DNA of 30,613 nucleotides, taken from positions 1 through 30,613 of the forward strand of contig CAJKOJ010000021.1 of assembly GCA_905201505.1 (NCBI GenBank). Reading direction: 5' to 3'. Position 1 is the stretch's first letter, and every line of letters starts with the position of its first letter. This DNA comes from an uncultured Eubacteriales bacterium (GTDB taxonomy: Bacteria > Bacillota > Clostridia > Lachnospirales > CAG-274). The position numbers were made by a program, and so were the translations under genes. Shown here piece after piece: positions 23,843 to 30,613 of this stretch. Below the pieces are notes generated by a model. The model made no database searches. It saw nothing but the letters and a program-made list of their open reading frames with translations, and was not told the origin of the DNA.

Positions 23843-24256
23843 CTATTCAACATCCTTGCTTTTTACAATCTTTGACAGCACGGCATTTATAAAAGCCGGA
23901 GCTTTATCACCGCTGAATTCTTTTGCAAGCTCAACAGCCTCATTTACAGCTACTGCATCAGGAATTTCATCATCAAATATAATTTCATATACACCCATTC
24001 TCAGTATAGCAAGGTCTGTTTTTGCAAGCCTTTGCACACTCCATCCAATTGCATATTTATCAATATATGAATCAATACTTTCAATATTTGCAAGAATTCC
24101 CCTGTATTCTCTTGATACAAAGTCGCTTTCTCCCTTTTGAAAATCTTCGTACTCCTCAGTATAAGTTTCAATTGTTCCCTTAATATCTGTTTCCACATTA
24201 AATTCTGTTTGAAAAACTAAATTAAATATATGCTTTCTGGCATTTCTTCTGCTCAT
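23843..24256 (-). CDS. nusB: Transcription antitermination factor NusB
   Basis: NusB binds boxA RNA with S10 and helps rRNA transcripts escape termination. The 137-aa all-helical protein begins MSRRNARKHIFNLVFQTEF and contains WSVQRLAKTDLAILRMGVYEI and the C-terminal PDAVAVNEAVELAKEFSGDKAPAFINAVL, all standard. AAGGTGG precedes the ATG. It is the first gene of the long operon that runs to the lipoprotein. The yqhY/asp23 and folD genes that accompany nusB in Bacillus are missing. Confidence 0.96.
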   Translation of the reverse strand: MSRRNARKHIFNLVFQTEFNVETDIKGTIETYTEEYEDFQKGESDFVSREYRGILANIESIDSYIDKYAIGWSVQRLAKTDLAILRMGVYEIIFDDEIPDAVAVNEAVELAKEFSGDKAPAFINAVLSKIVKSKDVE

Positions 24257-24404
24257 TATTTTCCACCTTCGCTAATCTTTTATTTTCTGTATTTCCGCTT
24301 CATTTCATTTTTAAGTACAGCATTTTATACATTCAACAACTGTCAGTTTTTTTGTATATATTTTTAGCAGAAAATACATCTTTTAAAACTGTCCATTATT
24401 TTTA

Positions 24405-24432
24405 ATTATAACATATTATCGTTTTTTTGCAA
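24405..24432 (-). promoter_or_regulatory. Sigma-A promoter of the nusB operon
   Basis: On the minus strand TTGCAA (24427-24432) and TATAAT (24405-24410) are 16 bases apart. This implies a leader of about 140 bases before nusB, in which I see no strong hairpin. Confidence 0.6.
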
Positions 24433-24493
24433 TGTTTTATTTGATTTTGACCCATTTTACCATTTATATGAAACAATAATTATAATTCAAATT

Positions 24494-24527
24494 AAAAACC
24501 CCTGTATCTATTCAATCACAGGGGTTT
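24494..24527 (-). terminator. Intrinsic terminator of the spoIIIA operon
   Basis: A perfect 10-bp stem, aaacccctgt/acaggggttt (24496-24505 with 24518-24527), is followed on the minus strand by TTTTTAATTT. It separates spoIIIAH from the nusB operon promoter. Confidence 0.9.
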
Positions 24528-24539
24528 ATACAGCAATAT

Positions 24540-25181
24540 TTACTTTTTTAGCGGTGTAATTCTTATTTTGTCAGCACTTACACCTGTCTTTCTTTTTACA
24601 ATGTCTTCTATCTGGGCAATTTCAGCATCGGTAAGCTCAGCCTTGTCTACAACAACATCTACAGTATCATCATCAATTCTTACATATACCTCTTTAAATC
24701 CCTTAGCTTCAATCATTGATTCAGCTGCTGTTTCCTTTTCTATTCTCTGCTGTATTTGAAGCATTGCTGTTGTAACTTCGTTTTTCTTTTCATTGTCAAT
24801 ATTCTCATTATTAAGCATTTCATTCAGCATATCCTTCTGCTTATTTCTGGATTGTTCTCTATCCAGCTTTGCCTGTACAAAATATGATGAATCATTAGAG
24901 GAATTTACAAATACAGCTGTTCCTGCATCGGGATTAGCCGCTTCCTCTGTTGAACCTTCTGTTGCTGCCGTAGTATCTTCAGCAGCAGCCTCTTCCCCTA
25001 ATATTTCAGGATTTTCATCATTGACTGCTACCTCATCAGGTACAGCAGCCAATTCCCCTTCATCAGTAAGCATTACCTCGCTTACATCTCCTGGTGCTGA
25101 ATCTATGTAGTTAAGATAACCTGCTGCCGCAATCATAACCACCAGAGCCGAAATTATTACATGATTTTTTTTAATAGACAT
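24540..25181 (-). CDS. spoIIIAH: Stage III sporulation protein AH
   Basis: SpoIIIAH is anchored in the mother-cell membrane and pairs with SpoIIQ of the forespore across the intermembrane space. It has 213 aa: one N-terminal transmembrane helix (about 9-26), a long acidic Ala/Glu/Thr-rich linker (about 35-90), then a conserved helical stretch (QAKLDREQSRNKQKDMLNEM, about 102-121) and a C-terminal YscJ/FliF-like ring-building domain (KGFKEVYVRI... to the end). The linker is low in complexity, as usual. Last gene of the spoIIIA operon. Confidence 0.93.
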   Translation of the reverse strand: MSIKKNHVIISALVVMIAAAGYLNYIDSAPGDVSEVMLTDEGELAAVPDEVAVNDENPEILGEEAAAEDTTAATEGSTEEAANPDAGTAVFVNSSNDSSYFVQAKLDREQSRNKQKDMLNEMLNNENIDNEKKNEVTTAMLQIQQRIEKETAAESMIEAKGFKEVYVRIDDDTVDVVVDKAELTDAEIAQIEDIVKRKTGVSADKIRITPLKK

Positions 25182-25190
25182 AGTAACCTC

Positions 25191-25670
25191 CTATTTCATT
25201 TTTAGTACTTCTATTTTATGCTCGTCAATTCCCAATAATGCCACAGTTCCTGCAATTAATTGTTTTTTTACATTTTCATTGTTTCCTCCCTGTGCAACTA
25301 TAATTACACCTTCAACCTTAGGCATATACTCTTTTAAAATAACAGGCATCTTATTTCCATCATACACCACCTCACTTTTGGAATTATTTTCTTTACCGCT
25401 TTCTTTTTCATTTGTATTGCTTTCAAGGTCATATGCCAGTATTTTTTCACCTGACTGGTTGTAGTTTATAAGTACCCTTACCTTTCCGGCTCCGTCGACT
25501 TGAGATAATATCTGTTCAAGCTGTCTGTTCAATCCTGCAGTACTTATATTTTCTTTGTTTACAGCCTTCACATTACTGCTGCCGCCAAGTATAAGCATAA
25601 TTCCTGCTATAAAAAAAGCTGCAATTATAATTAATCCCTTTTTGTCAGTAACCAATTTGTTTACACTCAA
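25191..25670 (-). CDS. spoIIIAG: Stage III sporulation protein AG
   Basis: SpoIIIAG forms a large ring in the feeding-tube channel. The 159-aa protein has one N-terminal transmembrane segment (about 13-30) and an extracytoplasmic domain with VRVLINYNQSGEKILAYD and MPKVEGVIIVAQGG, typical of the family. It is somewhat short compared with the 229-aa B. subtilis protein, as in other Clostridia. The start is TTG at 25670 with AGAGGTG 6 bases upstream. Confidence 0.92.
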   Translation of the reverse strand: MSVNKLVTDKKGLIIIAAFFIAGIMLILGGSSNVKAVNKENISTAGLNRQLEQILSQVDGAGKVRVLINYNQSGEKILAYDLESNTNEKESGKENNSKSEVVYDGNKMPVILKEYMPKVEGVIIVAQGGNNENVKKQLIAGTVALLGIDEHKIEVLKMK

Positions 25671-25675
25671 TTACC

Positions 25676-25846
25676 TCACCTCTTTATCAAAACTGAAACC
25701 GGTTCAATAACAATACCTATCAGCATAGCTCCGAATATCAGTCTTATGTATTTTCTGTAACTGTTATTAGGTAAAATCAAATCAACATAAGCCGATAGAA
25801 TAACAAAAACAGCAATTTTTTCCGCATAGCTTTTTATAAATTCCAT
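25676..25846 (-). CDS. spoIIIAF: Stage III sporulation protein AF, short form
   Basis: From the ATG at 25846 the protein has only 56 aa: two hydrophobic segments (about 10-26 and 34-53) around the LPNNSYRKYIRLIFGAML stretch, which matches the N-terminal membrane part of SpoIIIAF. B. subtilis SpoIIIAF is about 200 aa and has a further extracytoplasmic domain. That domain is absent here: the TGA is followed within 6 bases by the spoIIIAG start, so there is no hidden frameshifted remainder. A GTG or ATG further upstream (to 25876) lies inside spoIIIAE and is less likely. The start shares one base with the spoIIIAE stop. Confidence 0.8.
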   Translation of the reverse strand: MEFIKSYAEKIAVFVILSAYVDLILPNNSYRKYIRLIFGAMLIGIVIEPVSVLIKR

Positions 25847-26928
25847 TAAGATACCCCGCATAATATAATTGCACAAGACATAACAAACATAGCACTTATT
25901 ATAAATAAAGCTGACAAAATCATAAGATTGCTGTCACCTATTGCATCAATTATTTCAATAGTCTGCTTATCACAGACAGGCTCTAAAACCGCAGCTATCA
26001 ACTTATATAATAGTGCTGCAATTCCTATTTCAGCTAAAGGAACCATACAAGCAATAATTATTACTGCAACAAGGAGAATTCCAGCTCCGCTGCTTATTGC
26101 CCCTATTGTATTTACCGCTACATCACTTATACCACCGATAACGTCTCCTATAACAGGCACCATTTTTACAACAGATTTAACAGAGCCTCCTATACTTTTA
26201 TTTATGGCTCCGCCGCTTATTTTCTCTATAGTAATTAAGAAAACAAATCCGTAAGCACATACCTTTAATCCTAATGCTGTTCCTTCCATAAAAAGTTCAG
26301 ACAATTTATCTAAAAGTTGTTTTTTTGAAAGAATATTCAATATTTTTAAAAGTGTTGCTATAACAAGAACAGGAATAATCAGAGTATTTACAGCTGTTCC
26401 TGTTATTCCCGTTCCTATGGCTATTATGCTTCCACCGCCTATAGCCGCAGCATTCCCCGCAGCACTTAACAGCATTATAATAAAGGGTACTGCACTGTTG
26501 ACAATATCCACAATATCCTGTATTGTATTCTGCATCAGGCTTATTGAATTTTTAAATGAAGCCGTTGCAATGCCAATTATCATTATCTGACCAATAAGTG
26601 CAACAAGTTCTGCAACAGACTTATCTTTAATATCTGCCGCAATAATATTTATACCGGCCGATATAATACTTATTACAATAATTGCTTTCAAATACCCATT
26701 ATTGTAAAAAAGTTCATTTTTTAATATATCAGCGGTCTTTTCCTTAAGTACATTTAATATTCCTTTACCATCTATAATGTCTTTTAACAGCTCATTAAAT
26801 GATAAATTTGTTTTTTCTTCAACTGTATCTTCAAGATTATCAAAATCAAAACTTTCAATATCCTCAGCTGCATAAACACTGTATGATAAAAAAATAGAAA
26901 ATATAAAAATCAGAAGTAATTTTTTCAC
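25846..26928 (-). CDS. spoIIIAE: Stage III sporulation protein AE
   Basis: SpoIIIAE is a polytopic membrane protein of the feeding-tube complex. It has 360 aa. A cleavable-looking signal peptide (MKKLLLIFIFSIFLSYSVYA) is followed by a lumenal segment and multiple membrane helices from about 75 on; the MEGTALGLKVCAYGFVFLI and SVVKMVPVIGDVIGG segments are well conserved in the family. Its start overlaps the spoIIIAD stop by 4 bases. Confidence 0.94.
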   Translation of the reverse strand: MKKLLLIFIFSIFLSYSVYAAEDIESFDFDNLEDTVEEKTNLSFNELLKDIIDGKGILNVLKEKTADILKNELFYNNGYLKAIIVISIISAGINIIAADIKDKSVAELVALIGQIMIIGIATASFKNSISLMQNTIQDIVDIVNSAVPFIIMLLSAAGNAAAIGGGSIIAIGTGITGTAVNTLIIPVLVIATLLKILNILSKKQLLDKLSELFMEGTALGLKVCAYGFVFLITIEKISGGAINKSIGGSVKSVVKMVPVIGDVIGGISDVAVNTIGAISSGAGILLVAVIIIACMVPLAEIGIAALLYKLIAAVLEPVCDKQTIEIIDAIGDSNLMILSALFIISAMFVMSCAIILCGVS

Positions 26929-27308
26929 ATTATAAACCCCAGCATTTCTTCAATAAGTTCGTTTATTACAGTCATTGCATTAAGAAGAATAATGACCTTT
27001 CCTCCAAGTTCTATTTTATCGGCTATACTGTTCTGTCCAAAGTCCCTGCATATCTGTGATGAAAACATTGATATATATGCTACACCTAAAGCTTTAAGCA
27101 TAACAGAAACATACTGGCTGTTAATGCCTATATCCTGCCCCAGATTTATAAAATTATCAAATATTTCAGCAAACACAGGTATAATAAAAAACAGCAAAAC
27201 AACACCTGTAGCTATAGTTACAAATAATCCATAGCTTTTATCGCTTTTAAGGGTTGTAGCAAGTATAGCACCAATCAGACCTATTATACCTATCTTTACA
27301 ACATCCAT
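26925..27308 (-). CDS. spoIIIAD: Stage III sporulation protein AD
   Basis: A small membrane protein of 127 aa with three to four hydrophobic segments, similar in overall shape to export-apparatus proteins, including VKIGIIGLIGAILATTLKSDK and YVSVMLKALGVAYISMFSSQICRDFGQNSIA, the family signature. It lies 8 bases after spoIIIAC. Confidence 0.93.
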   Translation of the reverse strand: MDVVKIGIIGLIGAILATTLKSDKSYGLFVTIATGVVLLFFIIPVFAEIFDNFINLGQDIGINSQYVSVMLKALGVAYISMFSSQICRDFGQNSIADKIELGGKVIILLNAMTVINELIEEMLGFIM

Positions 27309-27316
27309 ATTATCTC

Positions 27317-27511
27317 CTACAATCTGAACAGTGTCTGTACCTCACTGAACAAATCACTTATATATTGTATTATCCAATACAGCACCACAACGAGGCCTGC
27401 AAGAGTAGTCAGCATTGCCTGTTCATCTCTTCCCGCTCTTGAAAGAACTTGATTCATTACAGATACAAGTATGCCGACTGCTGCAATTTTAAATACTATA
27501 TTTATATCCAT
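27317..27511 (-). CDS. spoIIIAC: Stage III sporulation protein AC
   Basis: A 64-aa membrane protein with two hydrophobic segments separated by the conserved RAGRDEQAMLTTLAG loop. AGGAGG precedes the ATG. Its size and sequence are typical of SpoIIIAC. Confidence 0.94.
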   Translation of the reverse strand: MDINIVFKIAAVGILVSVMNQVLSRAGRDEQAMLTTLAGLVVVLYWIIQYISDLFSEVQTLFRL

Positions 27512-27523
27512 CTATGTATCCTC

Positions 27524-28030
27524 CTACACCAAAAGAAGAACAATGAATAATCCCACTGTCACACTGACACTTCTGTACACCTTCTTGTCCTTATCATATT
27601 TTGTTTTTATATTTTCTTCCTGTGAATTTATATATGCGATACCATTATCAACATACTTTTTTTGCAGCATAATATCGCCGCTGTTAAAACCTTCTCCAAT
27701 TTCAGAAAGCCTTTGAATATCCTCCTTTGTCATATAACTGTTTTCTGCATTTTCTTCAAAAGCATATTTCCATGCGGTTTTGATTGTATTATTGTTCTTC
27801 ACAGCATTATATACAGCTCCTAATATATCATTATCTTCTATGTTTACCGATGCCTCTAAAGCCTCGCAAAAAGTAGCTCTGTTATTTTCCAGTTCTGACA
27901 TAATTTTTAACACAGCACTCTTAAAAAACAAGAGCTCTTCAAGTCTCAGCTTTTCTTTTACAGACAATCTGTATCCCATGCAAAAACTAGCTAACACAAT
28001 TAAAACAGATCCCATCAGTTTTCCTGCCAT
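27524..28030 (-). CDS. spoIIIAB: Stage III sporulation protein AB
   Basis: The 168-aa protein has an N-terminal hydrophobic segment (GSVLIVLASFCMGY), a long helical cytoplasmic middle and a C-terminal hydrophobic anchor (SVTVGLFIVLLLV). It is related in shape to GspF/PilC-like platform proteins. The ATG at 28030 aligns best with the family N-terminus (MxKLxGxVLI). An in-frame ATG at 28015, overlapping the spoIIIAA stop as TGATG with AGGA upstream, is the alternative. Confidence 0.92.
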   Translation of the reverse strand: MAGKLMGSVLIVLASFCMGYRLSVKEKLRLEELLFFKSAVLKIMSELENNRATFCEALEASVNIEDNDILGAVYNAVKNNNTIKTAWKYAFEENAENSYMTKEDIQRLSEIGEGFNSGDIMLQKKYVDNGIAYINSQEENIKTKYDKDKKVYRSVSVTVGLFIVLLLV

Positions 28031-28896
28031 ATAATCTTCATCTCCTTATCACATATTTTATCTATTCTGTTTGTACCACAGCTTTTATTCATAAAAATAT
28101 ATGTATCAAAAGCTTTATATTTTATAAGATCCGAAATGCCCCTTTTTTTGCATAATTCTTCTTTATTGTTTGAATGCAATGTACATAAAATTACAACACC
28201 GCAATTCATTGCTGTGTTTACAGCAGTAACATCAGCTTGTCCTCCTATTTCATCTACAGCTATTACATCAGGTGCCATGGCTCTTAATGCCATTTCAAAG
28301 CCCCTTTCTTTGCTCACATTTACAATTACATCTGTTCTCTCGCCTATATCCAATTGACTTATACCCATATATGTACCACTTATTTCATTTCTTTCATCAA
28401 TAACACATATATTTTTACCGCTGCTGCTCCAAACTCTTACTATATCTCTAAGAAGCGTGGTTTTCCCACATCCTGGAGGAGATACAATAACAGTATTGCC
28501 TTTAACATATTCAATAATTTTTTTGCAGCATCCTTTAATTTCACGGGCAATTCTTATATTCAGACTGCTTATATTTTTTATATTTTTAACTATACTTTTT
28601 TCTTCTATAACAGTTCCCGCTATTCCTACTCTGTACCCTCCCTCTATAGTTACATAACCGGAATTTATTTCTTCCTTAAAAGCATAAGGAGAATATTGTG
28701 TCAGTCTTCCATATATTTCTCCTATGTCTTCTTTACTAACTATATATGAAAGCCTTATTTCACTGTCACAATACTTTATCCTTATAGGCTTGTCCGTCCT
28801 CAGCCTTATTTCTTCAGCCCGTTCAAGATTTACTTTACTCACAGCATTTCTTATGTTGTCACATAGGTATTTATTGCACATATCATATACACTCAT
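28015..28896 (-). CDS. spoIIIAA: Stage III sporulation protein AA (ATPase)
   Basis: SpoIIIAA is the cytoplasmic ATPase of the feeding-tube complex, related to secretion-type ATPases. It has 293 aa. Walker A SPPGCGKTT is at 139-147 and is followed by VIDERNEISG (166-175) and DVIAVDEIGG, the Walker B-like segment. I chose the ATG at 28896 because GAGGTGG lies 5 bases before it; the GTG at 28905 that would add three residues is part of that ribosome binding site. First gene of the spoIIIA operon. Confidence 0.95.
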   Translation of the reverse strand: MSVYDMCNKYLCDNIRNAVSKVNLERAEEIRLRTDKPIRIKYCDSEIRLSYIVSKEDIGEIYGRLTQYSPYAFKEEINSGYVTIEGGYRVGIAGTVIEEKSIVKNIKNISSLNIRIAREIKGCCKKIIEYVKGNTVIVSPPGCGKTTLLRDIVRVWSSSGKNICVIDERNEISGTYMGISQLDIGERTDVIVNVSKERGFEMALRAMAPDVIAVDEIGGQADVTAVNTAMNCGVVILCTLHSNNKEELCKKRGISDLIKYKAFDTYIFMNKSCGTNRIDKICDKEMKIIWQEN

Positions 28897-28914
28897 TTGT
28901 ACCACCTCTATAAT

Positions 28915-28944
28915 TATATATGAATTCTTCTTTCTCTTTATTCC
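28915..28944 (-). promoter_or_regulatory. Candidate sigma-E promoter of spoIIIA
   Basis: On the minus strand GGAATAA (28938-28944) and CATATATA (28915-28922) are 15 bases apart, which resembles the sigma-E pattern (about GxATAxT and CATAxAxT). The position, 20 bases before the ATG, fits mother-cell expression of spoIIIA known from Bacillus. No sigma-A promoter is evident. Confidence 0.4.
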
Positions 28945-28966
28945 ATAATAAAATATAAATTTTATT

Positions 28967-29007
28967 AAAAAAACACTGTTGTTTATTTTGTAATAAACAA
29001 CAGTGTT
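28967..29007 (-). terminator. Intrinsic terminator of the cstA gene
   Basis: A perfect 14-bp stem, aacactgttgttta (28972-28985) with taaacaacagtgtt (28994-29007), has an 8-base loop and is followed on the minus strand by a run of T (A-run 28967-28973). It lies about 40 bases after the stop of the transporter gene. Confidence 0.93.
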
Positions 29008-29047
29008 AATTGCCAGAATACCTATTTACTTTTTAATTTATTTACAA

Positions 29048-30478
29048 TTATTTGCTTTCTTTTAAAGCGGGCACAAAAGCTTTGAAAAGGAATATACCTG
29101 CAAATAAAATTGCAGCAACAATTCCTATAGGATAAGCAATATTAGTACCTAATTTAAATCCTTCCTCAGCATAAAGAATATATGTAATACTTACTGCTGA
29201 CATAAATGTAGCAGGAATAGCTGCCATAAGACTTGCCTTCGCACTAACCTTTCTGCAAAGGAAAGTTGCACCTGCCCATAAAGCCATCATAGCCAATGTC
29301 TGATTTGACCAAGAGAAGTATCTCCATATAATCTGATAATCAAACTTAGAAATAATAAATCCAACTAATAAAAGCGGAAAGCTTAATGCAAGCCTTTTCT
29401 TAACATTAGCCTGGTCAATTTTAAACCAGTCAGCAATTGTAAGTCTTGCACTTCTGAATGCTGTATCACCTGATGTAATAGGACATGCAATTACACCAAT
29501 CATAGCAAGAACACCGCCTATAGGTCCTAGCAAACCAATAGACATATCGTATACTACAGTTGAGTTTCCGCCGCCGGCATCTAAGAGAGCCTGCAAACCT
29601 CCGCCTGTCTTATAGTAAAAAGCAATGCCTGCACTTGCCCATATAAGAGCAATTATACCTTCAGCAACCATAGCCCCATAGAATATTTTACGTCCATCCT
29701 TTTCAGTAGTCATACATCTTGCAATCATAGGTGACTGTGTAGCATGAAAACCTGAAATAGCACCACAGGCAACTGTAATAAACATTAACGGCCATATTGG
29801 CTTACCATCAGGATGAAGATTTTGCAGTGTAAGCTCCATCATAGGTCTTGTACCTGAATGCAGAACAGTTGAACCGCCAATACCAACTGCCATAATTATT
29901 AGACAAACACCAAACAAAGGATACAACTTACCGATAATTTTATCAATAGGCAATAATGTTGCAAGAAAATAATAAATCAAAACTACTATCACCCAGAACT
30001 GAACGCTTAATTTATCCGGTGTAAGCAAAGCAAGCAGTCCGGCAGGACCTACCATAAATACTACACCAACCATAACGAGAAGTATAACAGAAAATACACG
30101 CATAACATTTTTCATAATTGGTCCGAGATAAATACCAACAATTTCAGATATACTTGCTCCGTCATGACGTTCTGAAAGCATTCCGCTTAAATAATCATGA
30201 ACACCACCTGCAAATATTGTACCAAAAACAATCCATAAATAAACTGAAGGTCCCCATATTGCACCGGACAAAGCACCAAATATAGGTCCAAGTCCTGCAA
30301 TATTAAGAAGCTGAATTAAAAAGGCCCTCCATGTACTTATAGGCACATAATCAACTCCGTCAGGATGAACTTTACAAGGAGTTGGTCTGTCATCGGGCTT
30401 AAATACCCTCTCTACAATTGCACCATATACTAAATAACCAACAATTAATAAAGCTAAACAAATAAAAAATGTAATCAT
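29048..30478 (-). CDS. cstA: CstA-family carbon starvation transporter
   Basis: This polytopic membrane protein of the CstA family has 476 aa, the shorter form common in Clostridia (E. coli CstA is about 700). Family members import pyruvate or peptides under carbon limitation; which one applies cannot be told here. Conserved segments: HPDGVDYVPISTWRAFLIQ (38-56), LNIAGLGPIFGALSGAIWGP (58-77), GGVHDYLSGMLSERHDG (91-107) and ACPITSGDTAFRSARL (about 331-346). About 12-13 membrane helices are apparent. AGGGAGGG precedes the ATG. It appears to be monocistronic, with a leader hairpin and a strong terminator. Confidence 0.92.
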   Translation of the reverse strand: MITFFICLALLIVGYLVYGAIVERVFKPDDRPTPCKVHPDGVDYVPISTWRAFLIQLLNIAGLGPIFGALSGAIWGPSVYLWIVFGTIFAGGVHDYLSGMLSERHDGASISEIVGIYLGPIMKNVMRVFSVILLVMVGVVFMVGPAGLLALLTPDKLSVQFWVIVVLIYYFLATLLPIDKIIGKLYPLFGVCLIIMAVGIGGSTVLHSGTRPMMELTLQNLHPDGKPIWPLMFITVACGAISGFHATQSPMIARCMTTEKDGRKIFYGAMVAEGIIALIWASAGIAFYYKTGGGLQALLDAGGGNSTVVYDMSIGLLGPIGGVLAMIGVIACPITSGDTAFRSARLTIADWFKIDQANVKKRLALSFPLLLVGFIISKFDYQIIWRYFSWSNQTLAMMALWAGATFLCRKVSAKASLMAAIPATFMSAVSITYILYAEEGFKLGTNIAYPIGIVAAILFAGIFLFKAFVPALKESK

Positions 30479-30510
30479 AAATTATCCCTCCCTTTGGGTA
30501 TTTTTTTGAT

Positions 30511-30541
30511 AACAATTAATATATGCGTATATTTTATTGTT
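30511..30541 (-). promoter_or_regulatory. AU-rich hairpin in the cstA leader
   Basis: An imperfect inverted repeat (aacaat/attgtt outside, aatata/tatatt inside, tgcg loop) lies between the predicted promoter and the ribosome binding site. It could be an operator or a leader RNA hairpin. No T-run follows. Confidence 0.4.
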
Positions 30542-30547
30542 AATTTC

Positions 30548-30575
30548 ATTATAGCCCTTTCATACTTTTTTGCTA
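30548..30575 (-). promoter_or_regulatory. Candidate promoter of cstA
   Basis: On the minus strand a perfect TATAAT (30548-30553) has only a poor -35 (TAGCAA, 30570-30575) 16 bases upstream. A weak -35 would be consistent with an activated promoter, such as one used under carbon limitation, but the sequence alone does not show that. Confidence 0.4.
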
Positions 30576-30613
30576 GTCTAAAATTTAACAAATTTCTACA
30601 ACTTTTTTTGTAA

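Overview
The window is AT-rich DNA from a spore-forming member of the Clostridia (Bacillota). The taxonomic reading rests on a complete spoIIIAA-AH operon, on the conserved clostridial block nusB-xseA-xseB-ispA-dxs-tlyA-nadK-argR-recN, on strong AGGAGG-type ribosome binding sites and on sigma-A promoters close to consensus. A Lachnospirales-like lineage is plausible, but this is inference. No prophage, insertion sequence, CRISPR array or defence island was seen. Most of the window is core genome, and the unusual material lies between the genes.

Layout. (1) 1-2760, minus strand: aroF (DAHP synthase), a metallo-beta-lactamase-fold protein and a small TfoX C-terminal-domain protein. They are preceded by an apparent attenuation system: consensus promoter, a 29-codon leader peptide with 9 aromatic residues, an AU hairpin and an intrinsic terminator just before the aroF ribosome binding site. 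(2) 2940-6900, minus strand: a small cupin, then a K+ uptake pair (ktrB-type channel, ktrA-type gate) followed by an rRNA 2'-O-methyltransferase and dCMP deaminase. The ktrB leader is structured and ends in its own terminator. (3) 7052-10260, plus strand: chorismate synthase, diaminopimelate decarboxylase and a LUD-domain protein. (4) 10312-12771, minus strand: a small HTH regulator broken by a one-base frameshift in an A-run, then rpsB-tsf with a structured leader. (5) 12772-14300: about 660 bp without genes, a NUDIX gene interrupted by an in-frame amber codon, and tRNA-Lys(CTT). (6) 14298-24432, minus strand: the nusB-to-recN housekeeping operon, ending in an unrecognised lipoprotein where spoIVB and spo0A usually lie. 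(7) 24494-28922, minus strand: spoIIIAA-AH, with an unusually short SpoIIIAF. (8) 29048-30613: a CstA-family transporter.

How the genes work together. aroF and aroC supply the first and last steps of the chorismate pathway from two divergently oriented units, and lysA supplies lysine. The nusB block combines transcription, DNA repair (XseAB, RecN), isoprenoid synthesis (Dxs, IspA), NADP supply and arginine control. spoIIIA builds the mother-cell side of the feeding-tube channel to the forespore. The best candidates for new biology are regulatory: the aroF leader peptide that appears to sense all three aromatic amino acids, and the ktrB leader, which I cannot match to a known riboswitch class. 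Two genes (HTH, NUDIX) each differ from an intact family member by one base, which could mean decay, sequencing error or recoding.
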